Origin: DASQLQ01 sp035629935
GTDB taxonomy: Bacteria; Actinomycetota; CADDZG01; WHSQ01
Assembly: GCA_035629935.1 (NCBI GenBank)
Contig: DASQLQ010000109.1
Coordinates: 1-10,904, forward strand
Direction of reading: 5' to 3'
DNA: 10,904 bases
Shown: piece after piece, positions 1-6,983 of the stretch
Position numbering within the stretch: position 1 is the first letter of the stretch
Layout of the letters: each line of letters opens with the position of its first letter
Made by a program: the position numbers and the translations under genes
The notes under the pieces: generated by a model
Told to the model about the DNA's origin: nothing
Seen by the model: only the letters and a program-made list of their open reading frames with translations
Databases searched by the model: none

Positions 1-1941
1 CTAGACGCGGCGGTCGACTATCTCGGCGACCAGGTCCTCCTCGAAGAGGTCGACGTGCACGCCTCGCTTCTCTTCGCCTGATCTGGTGCGGACGGAGAGG
101 GTCTCGGAAGACTCCTCGTTATCCCCAACCACCAGCATGTAAGGCACCTTCTGCATCTGGTGATGGCGGATCTTGGCCCCCATCGTGTTGTCGCTCGCAT
201 CGACGTCGACCCGAACTCCGCGCTTCCTGAGACGCCCTGCCACAGTGTCGGCGTATCCCACGTGCCGGTCGGCGATCGGGATCATCGCAACTTGCACGGG
301 CGCAAGCCATGTGGGGAACGCTCCGGCGAAGTGCTCGGTGATGACTCCCATGAATCGCTCGATCGAGCCATATAGAGCACGGTGGATCATGACCGGCTGA
401 ACCCGGGCCCCGTGCTCGTCCACGTATTCCATCTCGAACCGCTGGGGCTCCTGGAAGTCGACCTGGATCGTGGCCACCTGCCACAACCGGCCGATCGCAT
501 CGCGCACGTGGATGTCGATCTTCGGCCCGTAGAAAGTTCCCTCGCCCTCGGCCACCTTGTACTCGAGCCCGCTGTTCTCCATGGCTTTGACGATCGCCTC
601 TTCCGCAAGCTTCCACTGATCGTCGGTCCCCACGGACTTCTCGGGACGAGTCGAGAAGTGAACCTCGTCGGGACCCAAACCCACCGTCGCGTACAGATCG
701 CGGAAGAACTCGACGCAGGCAACCATCTCGTCGACAACCTGATCTGGCCGGCAGAAGATGTGCGAATCGTCCTGCGTGAAACCGCGGCCGCGCAGCAACC
801 CATGCAACACGCCGGAGCGCTCGTACCGGTAGACGGTGCCGAGCTCGGCCAGCCTGATCGGTAGATCTCGATACGACCGCGTCTTGTTCTTGAAGATCAA
901 GATGTGAAATGGGCAGTTCATCGGCTTGAGGTAGTACTCGGCCCCCTCAAGCTCCATGCCGGGGAACATGTTCTCTTTGTAGAAACCGAGGTGGCCGCTC
1001 GTCTCCCACAAGGTCGACTTGCCGATGTGCGGGGTGTAAACGGGCTGGTACCCACGCTCGAGCACCATCTCTCGGATCAGGTCTTCGAGCTGCTGGCGGA
1101 CGTGCGCGCCTTTGGGCAACCACAGCGCGATCGCAGGACCGACTTGCTCGTCCCATGTGAATAGCTCAAGGTCCCGGCCGAGTTTCCTGTGGTCGCGCTT
1201 CTCGGCTTCCTCCAACCGGTGAAGGTGATCCTCGAGCGCCTGCTTGGATTCCCATGCCGTCCCGTAGATGCGCTGCAGCATCGGCTTCGTCTCGTCGCCA
1301 CGCCAGTACGCGCCGGCGGTCCTCAGTAGCTTGAACGCCTTGATGCGGCTGGTGCTCGGAAGGTGGGGGCCGCGGCACAGGTCCACGAACGCCGGCTCGG
1401 CGGCGTCGGCACCTCGATTGGAGTAGATCGACAGAACCTCGCCACCAACGGCCGCAGCGTCTGACTTCTCGGCGTCCTCATCGCCGAGGTCCACGCCCTT
1501 GATGATCTCGAGCTTGTAGGGCTGATCGGCGAATAGCTCGAGGCCCTCTTGCCGCGAGATCTCCCGGCGTTCGAAACGCTGGTTCTCTTTGACGATCTTC
1601 GTCATCTCGGCCTCGATCGATTCGAGGTCCTCCGGTGTGAACGGTCGATCGACGTCGAAGTCGTAATAGAAGCCGTTCACGATGGGGGGGCCGATCGAGT
1701 ACTTCGTGCCGGGGAAGAGCCTCAGAACGGCCTGCGCCAAGACGTGTGCGGTCGAATGTCGAACGATGTAGCGACCCGCATCGGTATCGACCGTAACGAA
1801 GCCGATCGTCTCTCCGGCCCCCGGAACGTGCGCCAGATCCCGCTCGGCCCCATCGACGACGAGCGCCACAGCCCCCGCCGTGCCGGAATCCTTGGCGAGC
1901 GCGAACCCGTCCTTCTTCCCGTCTCCCTGGACTTCGCTCAT
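1..1941 (-). CDS. thrS: Threonyl-tRNA synthetase
   Basis: Class II aminoacyl-tRNA synthetase that charges tRNA(Thr) in the cytoplasm; 646 residues from the chosen start. In order it has a short, degraded TGS-like N-terminus (about 1-55), the editing domain with HSTAH (62-66) and DLCRGPH (187-193), the class II catalytic core, and an anticodon-binding domain from about 548. The editing residues align as H62, H66, C189 and H193. The catalytic zinc ligands align as C343 (KPMNCP), H394 (DDSHIF) and H520 (VMIHRA), with the same mutual spacing as in E. coli ThrRS. All key residues are present, so it should be active. The ATG at 1939-1941 overlaps the upstream peptidase stop as ATGA, which favours this start. 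An in-frame ATG at 1963-1965, preceded by GAGG, would add eight residues. The stop codon is the first three bases of the window. It is the last visible gene of the aldolase-peptidase-thrS unit. The reduced TGS region resembles that of other actinobacterial ThrRS, such as the mycobacterial enzyme (recalled, not aligned by tool). Confidence 0.97.
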   Translation of the reverse strand: MSEVQGDGKKDGFALAKDSGTAGAVALVVDGAERDLAHVPGAGETIGFVTVDTDAGRYIVRHSTAHVLAQAVLRLFPGTKYSIGPPIVNGFYYDFDVDRPFTPEDLESIEAEMTKIVKENQRFERREISRQEGLELFADQPYKLEIIKGVDLGDEDAEKSDAAAVGGEVLSIYSNRGADAAEPAFVDLCRGPHLPSTSRIKAFKLLRTAGAYWRGDETKPMLQRIYGTAWESKQALEDHLHRLEEAEKRDHRKLGRDLELFTWDEQVGPAIALWLPKGAHVRQQLEDLIREMVLERGYQPVYTPHIGKSTLWETSGHLGFYKENMFPGMELEGAEYYLKPMNCPFHILIFKNKTRSYRDLPIRLAELGTVYRYERSGVLHGLLRGRGFTQDDSHIFCRPDQVVDEMVACVEFFRDLYATVGLGPDEVHFSTRPEKSVGTDDQWKLAEEAIVKAMENSGLEYKVAEGEGTFYGPKIDIHVRDAIGRLWQVATIQVDFQEPQRFEMEYVDEHGARVQPVMIHRALYGSIERFMGVITEHFAGAFPTWLAPVQVAMIPIADRHVGYADTVAGRLRKRGVRVDVDASDNTMGAKIRHHQMQKVPYMLVVGDNEESSETLSVRTRSGEEKRGVHVDLFEEDLVAEIVDRRV

Positions 1942-3197
1942 AGTCCTGCGATGGTATCGGCCCATTCATCCTCGAATCTCTCGGTGCCGATCCCGATCGT
2001 TCTTTTGAGCATCATGTCCAACCAGTAGCGGGTGGTCCCCGGCTCGTTCTTGATCTGACCCAGGGCCCGATAGAAGCGACGGAACTTCTCGATACCCCAC
2101 CTATCGATGAAGAACTGAACCGCCGACAACGACTCTTGATAGGAATTGAAGATCTCGTCTCCGGTGCCGATGGTGAATTCGTAATCCTCCGGCAAACGCC
2201 CGTCGAAGACGCCTTGCTCGATCCGTGACTGCAGGAACCCAAGGGCGTTCGGATCGGCGTCGTACCCGACGTGGTCGGCGAAGCCCTCTTCGACGAACAC
2301 CGGGATGAAGGGCCCAGAGGCCTCCCTGGTCGAAACGTGAAGTAGCTCGTGCGCCAGGATCTGCATGGTCGAGGTCGAGTCTCGGCCCCTGAAAGCCGGT
2401 GGGTTCACGATTATCCGGTGACCGGTGTAATCCACTCCGTCCGCTACATCGATGGTCGAGTACGCGAACGCGACGAAGTTGTCTAGATCGAACGTTGCCT
2501 GGATCATGCGTTCGACCTCATTTTGCGACGCGGGCACGAGGATCAAGACCTGGCTCGGCACCTCCCGCCAGTATTCCTGCACGCGTTCCAGGCCCTGGCG
2601 AGCAGCCGTCAGGAGTTTGTCGTCGCCACAGAAAACGCCACCGCTACACGGATGCTGGTACATGACGAAGCCGTCTGCAGTCGATTCCTCGACCGGCCCG
2701 AAATCCCAGAGATGCCGGGCGGAATACAGCGTCAGGTCGTCCAGGTCGGTGTCCTCTGCGACGAACCACTCACCATCGATCTCGACAAATGTGTAGAAGA
2801 GGTCCTCGGCCGCCGGCTGGGGATCGATGCCGGCTATCTGATATCGCTCCTCTGTAACAGGGACGGAGATGCGATCTGCATCGGCGTACTTCTTCTCGAG
2901 GGACCGTCGTGTTAGATCCCCGAATCGCCCCCATGCAACGTCGAGCTGATACGTCTCGAAAGGGATGGCAGCCATGCGTGCAAACAGCCGGCTCTGGCGT
3001 GTCCGGAACGCGCTCGATGAGGGAGCGATGGTCGACATGAACGCGCTTCGATCGCGTTCGAGGACGGCGGCTGATCGCCGGTCGAGCAAGGCTTGGATCT
3101 GGGCTCGGCCCCCACTCTGCGCAACGCTTTGAGGCGCGCCCAGCGCGATGACGCCACAGACAAGTACCGCACTGAGTAACCGAGCAACGTGCCTCAG
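1938..3197 (-). CDS. Exported zinc metallopeptidase, peptidase MA-like, probable CTG start
   Basis: Predicted secreted protein of 419 residues with a gluzincin zinc site: HELLH at 283-287, then VFVEEGFADHV with the likely third ligand Glu304. This HExxH plus (W/E)EG-A pattern is typical of the peptidase MA superfamily (PF13485). No substrate can be inferred. Residues about 36-150 form an N-terminal region (LLDRRSAAVLERDRSAF onward) of the kind found ahead of such domains in actinobacterial proteins. There is no ATG, GTG or TTG in frame between the upstream stop (TAA, 3228-3230) and a TTG at 3087-3089. That TTG has no ribosome site and would remove a good signal peptide: n-region RHVAR, hydrophobic LLSAVLVCGVIALGA, likely cleavage at SVA/QS. 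A CTG at 3195-3197 lies exactly in a CTGA overlap with the aldolase stop and has GGAG 11 bases upstream, so I place the start there. The 3' end overlaps thrS by ATGA. Family call is firm; the CTG start is an inference. Confidence 0.82.
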   Translation of the reverse strand: MRHVARLLSAVLVCGVIALGAPQSVAQSGGRAQIQALLDRRSAAVLERDRSAFMSTIAPSSSAFRTRQSRLFARMAAIPFETYQLDVAWGRFGDLTRRSLEKKYADADRISVPVTEERYQIAGIDPQPAAEDLFYTFVEIDGEWFVAEDTDLDDLTLYSARHLWDFGPVEESTADGFVMYQHPCSGGVFCGDDKLLTAARQGLERVQEYWREVPSQVLILVPASQNEVERMIQATFDLDNFVAFAYSTIDVADGVDYTGHRIIVNPPAFRGRDSTSTMQILAHELLHVSTREASGPFIPVFVEEGFADHVGYDADPNALGFLQSRIEQGVFDGRLPEDYEFTIGTGDEIFNSYQESLSAVQFFIDRWGIEKFRRFYRALGQIKNEPGTTRYWLDMMLKRTIGIGTERFEDEWADTIAGL

Positions 3198-4210
3198 GCG
3201 GCTTCGGTCTCCATGTCCTCGGTGTACTTACCCGAGCGCGCCAGACCGTTCATCTTGGCGCGGTGGTACAGCGCTTTCTGACCGGCCTCCACGTTGGAGC
3301 TCTCGCCTTTCCATGCCTTGATCGCCGGAGCTTGCAATGCACGCCCGTACGAGAACGACAACTCCCAGGGCAGTCCACCGATCTTGTTCATCTCGTTCAG
3401 GCGGACGGTGGAGTCCTCGTCGGACATGCCGCCCGAGAGGAAAACAACGCCGGGGATATCGGCGGGGACGGTTTCCTTGAGCACCTGGATCGTGCGCTCA
3501 GCCACTTCCCGGTGGCTCGCTTGATCGGATGCGTCCTTGCCCGAGACGACCATGTTCGTCTTCAGCAATGTTCCGGTGAGGTCCACCCGGTGCGCTTGCA
3601 GCTGCGCGAACAGATCCGTCAAGGTGCGCTTCGTTGCCGAGTAGCAGTCATCGATCGAATGAGCTCCGTCCATCAAAGTCTCGGGCTCGACGATCGGAAC
3701 GATCTCGGCCTCTTGGGAGAGAGCCGCGTAGCGGGCCAACGCGTGAGCATTCGCGTGGATGCAGAAGTCGGTGGGGATCTTGTCGCCGATCGTGATGACC
3801 GCACGCCACTTCGAGAACCGGGCACCGAGTCCGTAGTACTCCTCGAAACGCTTACGGAGCCCGTCCAGACCCTCGGTCACCTTCTCGCCGGCGAAGGACG
3901 CTAGGTCCTTGGCGCCGGCGTCCACCTTGATCCCCGGAATGACCCCCTTCGACTCGAGAAGCTTGGCGAACTCGGTTCCGTCCGAGCTCGATTGCCTCAA
4001 GGTCTCATCGAACAGGATCACGCCCGAGATGTACTCCTCGATCCCGGGAGTGTTGAAGAGCATGTCCCTGTAGGCACGACGATTCTCCTCGTTCGAAGGG
4101 ATGTCGATGCTCTTGAATCTCTTCTCGATCGTCGGAAAGCTCTCGTCCGCTGCCAGGATCCCTTTGGTCTCGGCCACCAGCGCTTTCGCGGTCGCCCGAA
4201 GGTCTGCCAT
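3194..4210 (-). CDS. Fructose-bisphosphate aldolase, class I
   Basis: Cytoplasmic Schiff-base aldolase (PF00274 type) that interconverts fructose-1,6-bisphosphate with dihydroxyacetone phosphate and glyceraldehyde-3-phosphate in glycolysis and gluconeogenesis. It has 338 residues, close to the family length. Catalytic positions by comparison with rabbit aldolase A: D22 (LAADES, = D33), K134 (FSKWRAV, = K146), E175 (IVEPE, = E187) and the Schiff-base K217 (GTLLKTNMV, = K229). The phosphate-binding motifs FLSGG (257-261) and SYGRALQ (287-293) are also present. The motif after the Schiff-base lysine reads KTNM where animal enzymes have KPNM. The C-terminal tail is short and lacks the terminal Tyr of animal enzymes. 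The ATG at 4208-4210 follows an excellent ribosome site. First gene of a three-gene minus-strand unit, divergent from the TPR/methyltransferase pair. The stop TGA overlaps the CTG of the peptidase gene. Confidence 0.97.
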   Translation of the reverse strand: MADLRATAKALVAETKGILAADESFPTIEKRFKSIDIPSNEENRRAYRDMLFNTPGIEEYISGVILFDETLRQSSSDGTEFAKLLESKGVIPGIKVDAGAKDLASFAGEKVTEGLDGLRKRFEEYYGLGARFSKWRAVITIGDKIPTDFCIHANAHALARYAALSQEAEIVPIVEPETLMDGAHSIDDCYSATKRTLTDLFAQLQAHRVDLTGTLLKTNMVVSGKDASDQASHREVAERTIQVLKETVPADIPGVVFLSGGMSDEDSTVRLNEMNKIGGLPWELSFSYGRALQAPAIKAWKGESSNVEAGQKALYHRAKMNGLARSGKYTEDMETEAA

Positions 4211-4217
4211 CTCCGAA

Positions 4218-4223
4218 CCTCCT
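4218..4223 (-). promoter_or_regulatory. Strong Shine-Dalgarno site of the aldolase gene
   Basis: On the minus strand this reads AGGAGG, extended to AAGGAGGTT (4216-4224), seven bases before the ATG at 4208-4210. It is the best ribosome site in the window and suggests high translation of the first gene of the aldolase operon. Confidence 0.85.
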
Positions 4224-4250
4224 TGTTCCTTAGCTCCAGTCTGTTTTGCC

Positions 4251-4264
4251 TAGAGTGTAGACAG
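4251..4264 (+). promoter_or_regulatory. Probable -10 element of a leaderless transcript for the TPR-like gene
   Basis: TAGAGT (4251-4256) fits the TANNNT -10 consensus and ends seven bases before the GTG at 4264. That is the spacing expected when transcription starts at the start codon itself. There is no Shine-Dalgarno site ahead of the GTG. No convincing -35 is visible. Inferred from spacing only. Confidence 0.5.
4254..4259 (-). promoter_or_regulatory. Possible -10 element of the aldolase operon
   Basis: On the minus strand this reads TACACT (TANNNT). It would place the transcription start near 4247, giving a leader of about 37 bases that carries the strong ribosome site at 4218-4223. It overlaps the plus-strand -10 at 4251-4256. 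No good -35 can be seen, so this is a weak call. Confidence 0.4.
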
Positions 4265-4590
4265 TGGACAACGTCGACCATGTGAAGCAGTTCCTCAGGG
4301 GTCAGAACCTCGAGCAGGTCGGCCGGACCGACGAGGCGATCGAGTTGTACGAGGGCGCCGTCACGGGGGGATTCGACTCGACCGGCCCCTACGACCGTCT
4401 TATCGCCCTTTACTCGCAGCGGGCCGCCCACCGGGATGTGGTGCGGGTGGCCGAGCTCGCTCTCCTCCACGTCCACACCTACCAGGACAAGAAGGATTGG
4501 TACGAACGGATGAAGGTCGAGGCCGAGCGGGCTGAGGCGAAGGTCCCGCAAGCAGCCCCTAAAGGCACCCGCAAGCAGCCGGAGGCATGA
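4264..4590 (+). CDS. Small TPR-like protein
   Basis: Predicted soluble 108-residue protein made almost entirely of helices. Residues about 5-38 match a tetratricopeptide unit (GQNLEQVGRTDEAIELYEGA). Residues about 42-75 look like a second, more diverged unit (YDRLIALYSQRAAHRDVVRVAELAL). They are followed by a charged helix with many Lys and Glu (76-95) and a basic, Pro/Ala-rich tail. TPR units usually bind proteins, but no partner can be named from this sequence. The start is a GTG without a ribosome site, placed as expected for a leaderless mRNA; this is supported by a TANNNT hexamer just upstream. Its TGA overlaps the ATG of the methyltransferase gene (ATGA, 4587-4590), so the two are probably translated together and may act together. 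Confident as a gene, moderate as TPR. Confidence 0.8.
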   Translation: MDNVDHVKQFLRGQNLEQVGRTDEAIELYEGAVTGGFDSTGPYDRLIALYSQRAAHRDVVRVAELALLHVHTYQDKKDWYERMKVEAERAEAKVPQAAPKGTRKQPEA

Positions 4591-5705
4591 GCACCCAACT
4601 CGAAGAGCTGTTGCGGGAGCGGATCGAACGAACCGGTCCTATGCCGTTCGCGGCCTTCATGTCTCTAGCGCTCTATCACCCGAAACACGGCTACTACACG
4701 GGCGGGGCCCAGAGGACCGGTTGGCGCGGGCACTTCTTGACCTCGGCCGAGCTGGACCCTGCGTTCGGGGCCATGTGGGCGAAGGGCTTCGAGGAGATCT
4801 GGATCGCGTGCGGACAACCGTCGGGTTTCCACGTAGTCGAGGTCGGGCCCGGCGAAGGCGGTTTCGCCGAGGCAGTGCTGGATCATGTCACCGGAGATTT
4901 CGCTGGCGCACTCTCATACGTCATGGTCGAGAGGGTCTCGGCGGTCGCTCAACGACAGAGGGCACGTTTGAAGAATCGTTCCGGAGTGACGTGGACAGGG
5001 TCTCTCGACGAGGTAACCGGCTTCGGGCATGGATGCGTGTTCGCCAACGAGGTATTGGACAACCTGCCGGTCCATCTCGTCGAACAACGGCATGGAGAGC
5101 TGCTCGAGCTCTGTGTCGAGGTCGCGGACGAGGCCTTCGTGATGACGCGGCGCCCTCCTCCCCAACCGGAGTTGGCCGCGTTCCTGGACAGGGCGGGGAT
5201 CGAGCTGGCGGACGGACATCGCTACGAGGTCGAGCTGGCGGTGGAGTCTTTGATCGACCGGGCGGCCGGCTTGATGGATAAAGGGGCCTGCGTCTTCATA
5301 GATTACGGAGCAGACGCTCGCAGTCTGGCAGAGCGCCCCGGCGGCAGCCTCATCTGCTATTCGAACAAAGGGGTGGACACGGAACCACTCGAGTCTGTCG
5401 GCGACAAGGACATCACCGTCCACGTCAATTGGACGATCGTCGGCGCCGCTCTGCGCACCGCCGGTATGCGCGTTGTGGGGCCGAAACCGCAGCGCAGCGT
5501 CTTGCGGGGTCTGGGACTGGTCGACCATGACGATGCTCTTCGTGTGGAGCACCAAACCGCGGTCGGCGAACGACGCGGAGCCGATGCGGTGCGGGCTCTC
5601 TCGCGACGACAAGCGCTCGGGGCACTCGCCGACCCGGCCGGTCTAGGGGGACTCGACGTCGTCGTAGGACTGCGCGGTATCGAGCCGCCGGACTTCTTGA
5701 CTTAG
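4587..5705 (+). CDS. SAM-dependent methyltransferase, MidA/NDUFAF7 family
   Basis: Class I Rossmann-fold methyltransferase of 372 residues belonging to the MidA/NDUFAF7 group (PF02636). Family marks in order: RIERTGPMPFAAFMSLALYHP (12-32, shown in short as GPMPFAAFM and ALYHP), GYY (35-37), the SAM-binding VVEVGPGEGG (83-92), the family signature NEVLDNLPVHLV (154-165), DYG (239-241), and DITVHVNWT (275-283). In mitochondria the homologue methylates an arginine of a complex I subunit during assembly. The bacterial substrate is not generally known, and no nuo genes are seen here to support the same role. The start ATG overlaps the TPR gene stop by ATGA. GGAGG is only one base from the ATG, too close for normal use, so coupling to the upstream gene is likely. 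The stop TAG abuts the stop of the convergent exported-protein gene with no gap. Confidence 0.93.
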   Translation: MSTQLEELLRERIERTGPMPFAAFMSLALYHPKHGYYTGGAQRTGWRGHFLTSAELDPAFGAMWAKGFEEIWIACGQPSGFHVVEVGPGEGGFAEAVLDHVTGDFAGALSYVMVERVSAVAQRQRARLKNRSGVTWTGSLDEVTGFGHGCVFANEVLDNLPVHLVEQRHGELLELCVEVADEAFVMTRRPPPQPELAAFLDRAGIELADGHRYEVELAVESLIDRAAGLMDKGACVFIDYGADARSLAERPGGSLICYSNKGVDTEPLESVGDKDITVHVNWTIVGAALRTAGMRVVGPKPQRSVLRGLGLVDHDDALRVEHQTAVGERRGADAVRALSRRQALGALADPAGLGGLDVVVGLRGIEPPDFLT

Positions 5706-6314
5706 CTAGACCCGTAGTGGGATCCGGAACGGCGCGGTTCCACTCCCCCACGCACAGTCGGTGAGCAACGCTCCTCTGCTCAGAGAACCGTAATCGTGGT
5801 CGTATCCCCGTGTCCGGAAGTGTTCTCCGAAGATGTCTGCCTCGGCGACCGCGCGGCGGCTCAGCTTCGGCCCCATGAATTCGTCTTCATCCTCGGGATC
5901 GCACGTCATGCCGATGAAGGACAGCTGGGGTGTGCCCGGCTGAGAATCCCACCGCACCCGGTGCGGACCGAGCTCCAAGGTTGCCAGTTGCATCGCGGGG
6001 TCCATGAGGAACACCGGGTCATAGTCCGTGTGCGACACATGGTGATCGCTCTTGCACGTCATGTATCCAGGACGCGGCTTCCTACAGGTACCGGTCGACA
6101 TGAAAGCGAGGACCTCGATCTCTCCGTCCTGGTTGTTCTCGAGGTAAAGAACACTTCCGTATCTCAGACCAGCTGGGCCTTTGATAAGCCAGAACGCCGT
6201 CGCGCTGGTCATAGCCGAGGCGTGCGTCGGCACGGCAGCCGCCGCCGGTCCTAGCGATGACACGACCAGCAACCAAGAGATCAGGCCCACGAGGGGGCCG
6301 CGTTTTCTTTCCAT
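5706..6314 (-). CDS. Exported protein of unknown function with four cysteines
   Basis: I do not recognise this protein. From the ATG at 6312-6314 it has 202 residues and opens with a standard signal peptide: MERKRG, hydrophobic LVGLISWLLVVSSLG, then PAAAAVPTHA with a likely cleavage after AAA or THA. The mature part has four cysteines (in STGTC, YMTC, GMTC and TDCAWG), which fits two disulfides outside the membrane. The motif KSDHHVSHTDYDPV holds three His and two Asp and might bind a metal. An acidic run, DPEDEDEF, follows. There are no transmembrane segments after the signal and no lipobox. An in-frame ATG at 6348-6350 would add 12 residues; neither start has a clear ribosome site. It sits downstream of the HELTH lipoprotein gene on the same strand, with 57 bases between them (21 with the longer start), so co-transcription is likely. 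Gene status is well supported; function is unknown. Confidence 0.75.
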   Translation of the reverse strand: MERKRGPLVGLISWLLVVSSLGPAAAAVPTHASAMTSATAFWLIKGPAGLRYGSVLYLENNQDGEIEVLAFMSTGTCRKPRPGYMTCKSDHHVSHTDYDPVFLMDPAMQLATLELGPHRVRWDSQPGTPQLSFIGMTCDPEDEDEFMGPKLSRRAVAEADIFGEHFRTRGYDHDYGSLSRGALLTDCAWGSGTAPFRIPLRV

Positions 6315-6371
6315 AACCAGTAGACGCTCGAGCGACCCTGGGCATTGCATCGTTCGGCGCTGAAAAGCGGG

Positions 6372-6944
6372 CTAGGTCTCGTTCCGCTGCTCGTAGGCCG
6401 CCCGGACCCGGTCCTCGGCCCGTCGAGCCGCTTTTTCCCCGTGGTGCCGGGGTAGGCAGTGGGTCAGCTCGTGGGCCAGGAGCATCACCCAATAGTGCTC
6501 GATGGTAGGCGGCTCCTCATCGGCTAAACCCTGCTCGTAGTAGCCCCGCCAGCGATCAAGGTCCTGTCGGATCGCCGTTGTGTAGAACATGAGGTCACAG
6601 AGCGCCCCCATCTGGTCACCCTCGACGGTGCCGGTCGAGCTGGCGTCTGCGAGGTGCTGATCCTGGGGGACGTTGGCGGTGCCCAACCTCGAACCGAGGT
6701 CGATCACGAATAGGTGGTCGGTCAGCTCGTGCCAGAAGCCCAAGCGCTTCAACTCGGCTATCGCGAAACGGAGCCGGTGCTTGCTGTAGCCGAAAGCTCC
6801 GTTATCGACCCTGACCTTCGGCACGGTTGGGGGGCGCTGCGGGGTCACCGATGCTGCGGGTGTCTCGGGAGCGACGGATGGCCGGCCCACGTTCACCTGA
6901 CACGCGACGAGCACGCTCAGTAAGGCGATGGAAAGAAATCTCAT
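6372..6944 (-). CDS. Lipoprotein with an HELTH zinc metallopeptidase-like motif
   Basis: Predicted 190-residue lipoprotein. The signal peptide MRFLSIALLSVLVAC ends in the lipobox LVAC (12-15), so Cys15 should carry the lipid and the protein should sit on the outer face of the membrane. A Pro/Thr/Ala-rich linker follows (about 20-45). Near the C-terminus is LLAHELTHCLPRHHGEKAARR, holding HELTH (158-162). Glu170 or Glu177 in GEKAARRAEDRVRAA could be the third zinc ligand, a layout that recalls the ExxA-x-x-x-A helix of IrrE-like peptidases. The middle (46-150) matches no family I know. The motif lies only about 28 residues from the end, so any metallopeptidase core would be unusually short. It is followed by an exported-protein gene on the same strand and is divergent from the DUF2752 gene. 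Lipoprotein call is strong; peptidase activity is only a suggestion. Confidence 0.8.
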   Translation of the reverse strand: MRFLSIALLSVLVACQVNVGRPSVAPETPAASVTPQRPPTVPKVRVDNGAFGYSKHRLRFAIAELKRLGFWHELTDHLFVIDLGSRLGTANVPQDQHLADASSTGTVEGDQMGALCDLMFYTTAIRQDLDRWRGYYEQGLADEEPPTIEHYWVMLLAHELTHCLPRHHGEKAARRAEDRVRAAYEQRNET

Positions 6945-6977
6945 TACGTGAAATGGCTTCCGTCTCGACAGGTCACA

Positions 6978-6983
6978 CCTATA
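6978..6983 (-). promoter_or_regulatory. Possible -10 element of the lipoprotein gene
   Basis: On the minus strand this reads TATAGG, matching four of six bases of TATAAT. It lies about 33 bases before the ATG at 6942-6944, which would give a short leader with a weak GGAAG. It partly overlaps the plus-strand -10 candidate at 6982-6987. Weak call. Confidence 0.3.

Noticed and set aside
382..864. Long plus-strand frames opposite thrS and the aldolase (382-864 and 3263-3904).
   Set aside because: Both are antisense shadows in GC-rich coding DNA, with no ribosome site and no recognisable product.
3788..3811. Apparent loss of a catalytic lysine in the aldolase (AVITIGD where the rabbit enzyme has CVLKIGE).
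   Set aside because: Counting the rabbit sequence places catalytic K146 in the AKWR motif, which is conserved here as SKWR (K134). The changed position is not catalytic.
4914..5612. A 232-codon minus-strand frame opposite the methyltransferase gene.
   Set aside because: The plus-strand frame holds every MidA-family motif. The antisense product is unlike any protein I know.
5717..5751. An imperfect hairpin (GGAAC/GTTCC with outer GTGGG/CCCAC) just past the methyltransferase stop, as a shared terminator.
   Set aside because: The stem is short and broken by mismatches, lies inside the opposite coding region and has no U-tract; too weak to call.
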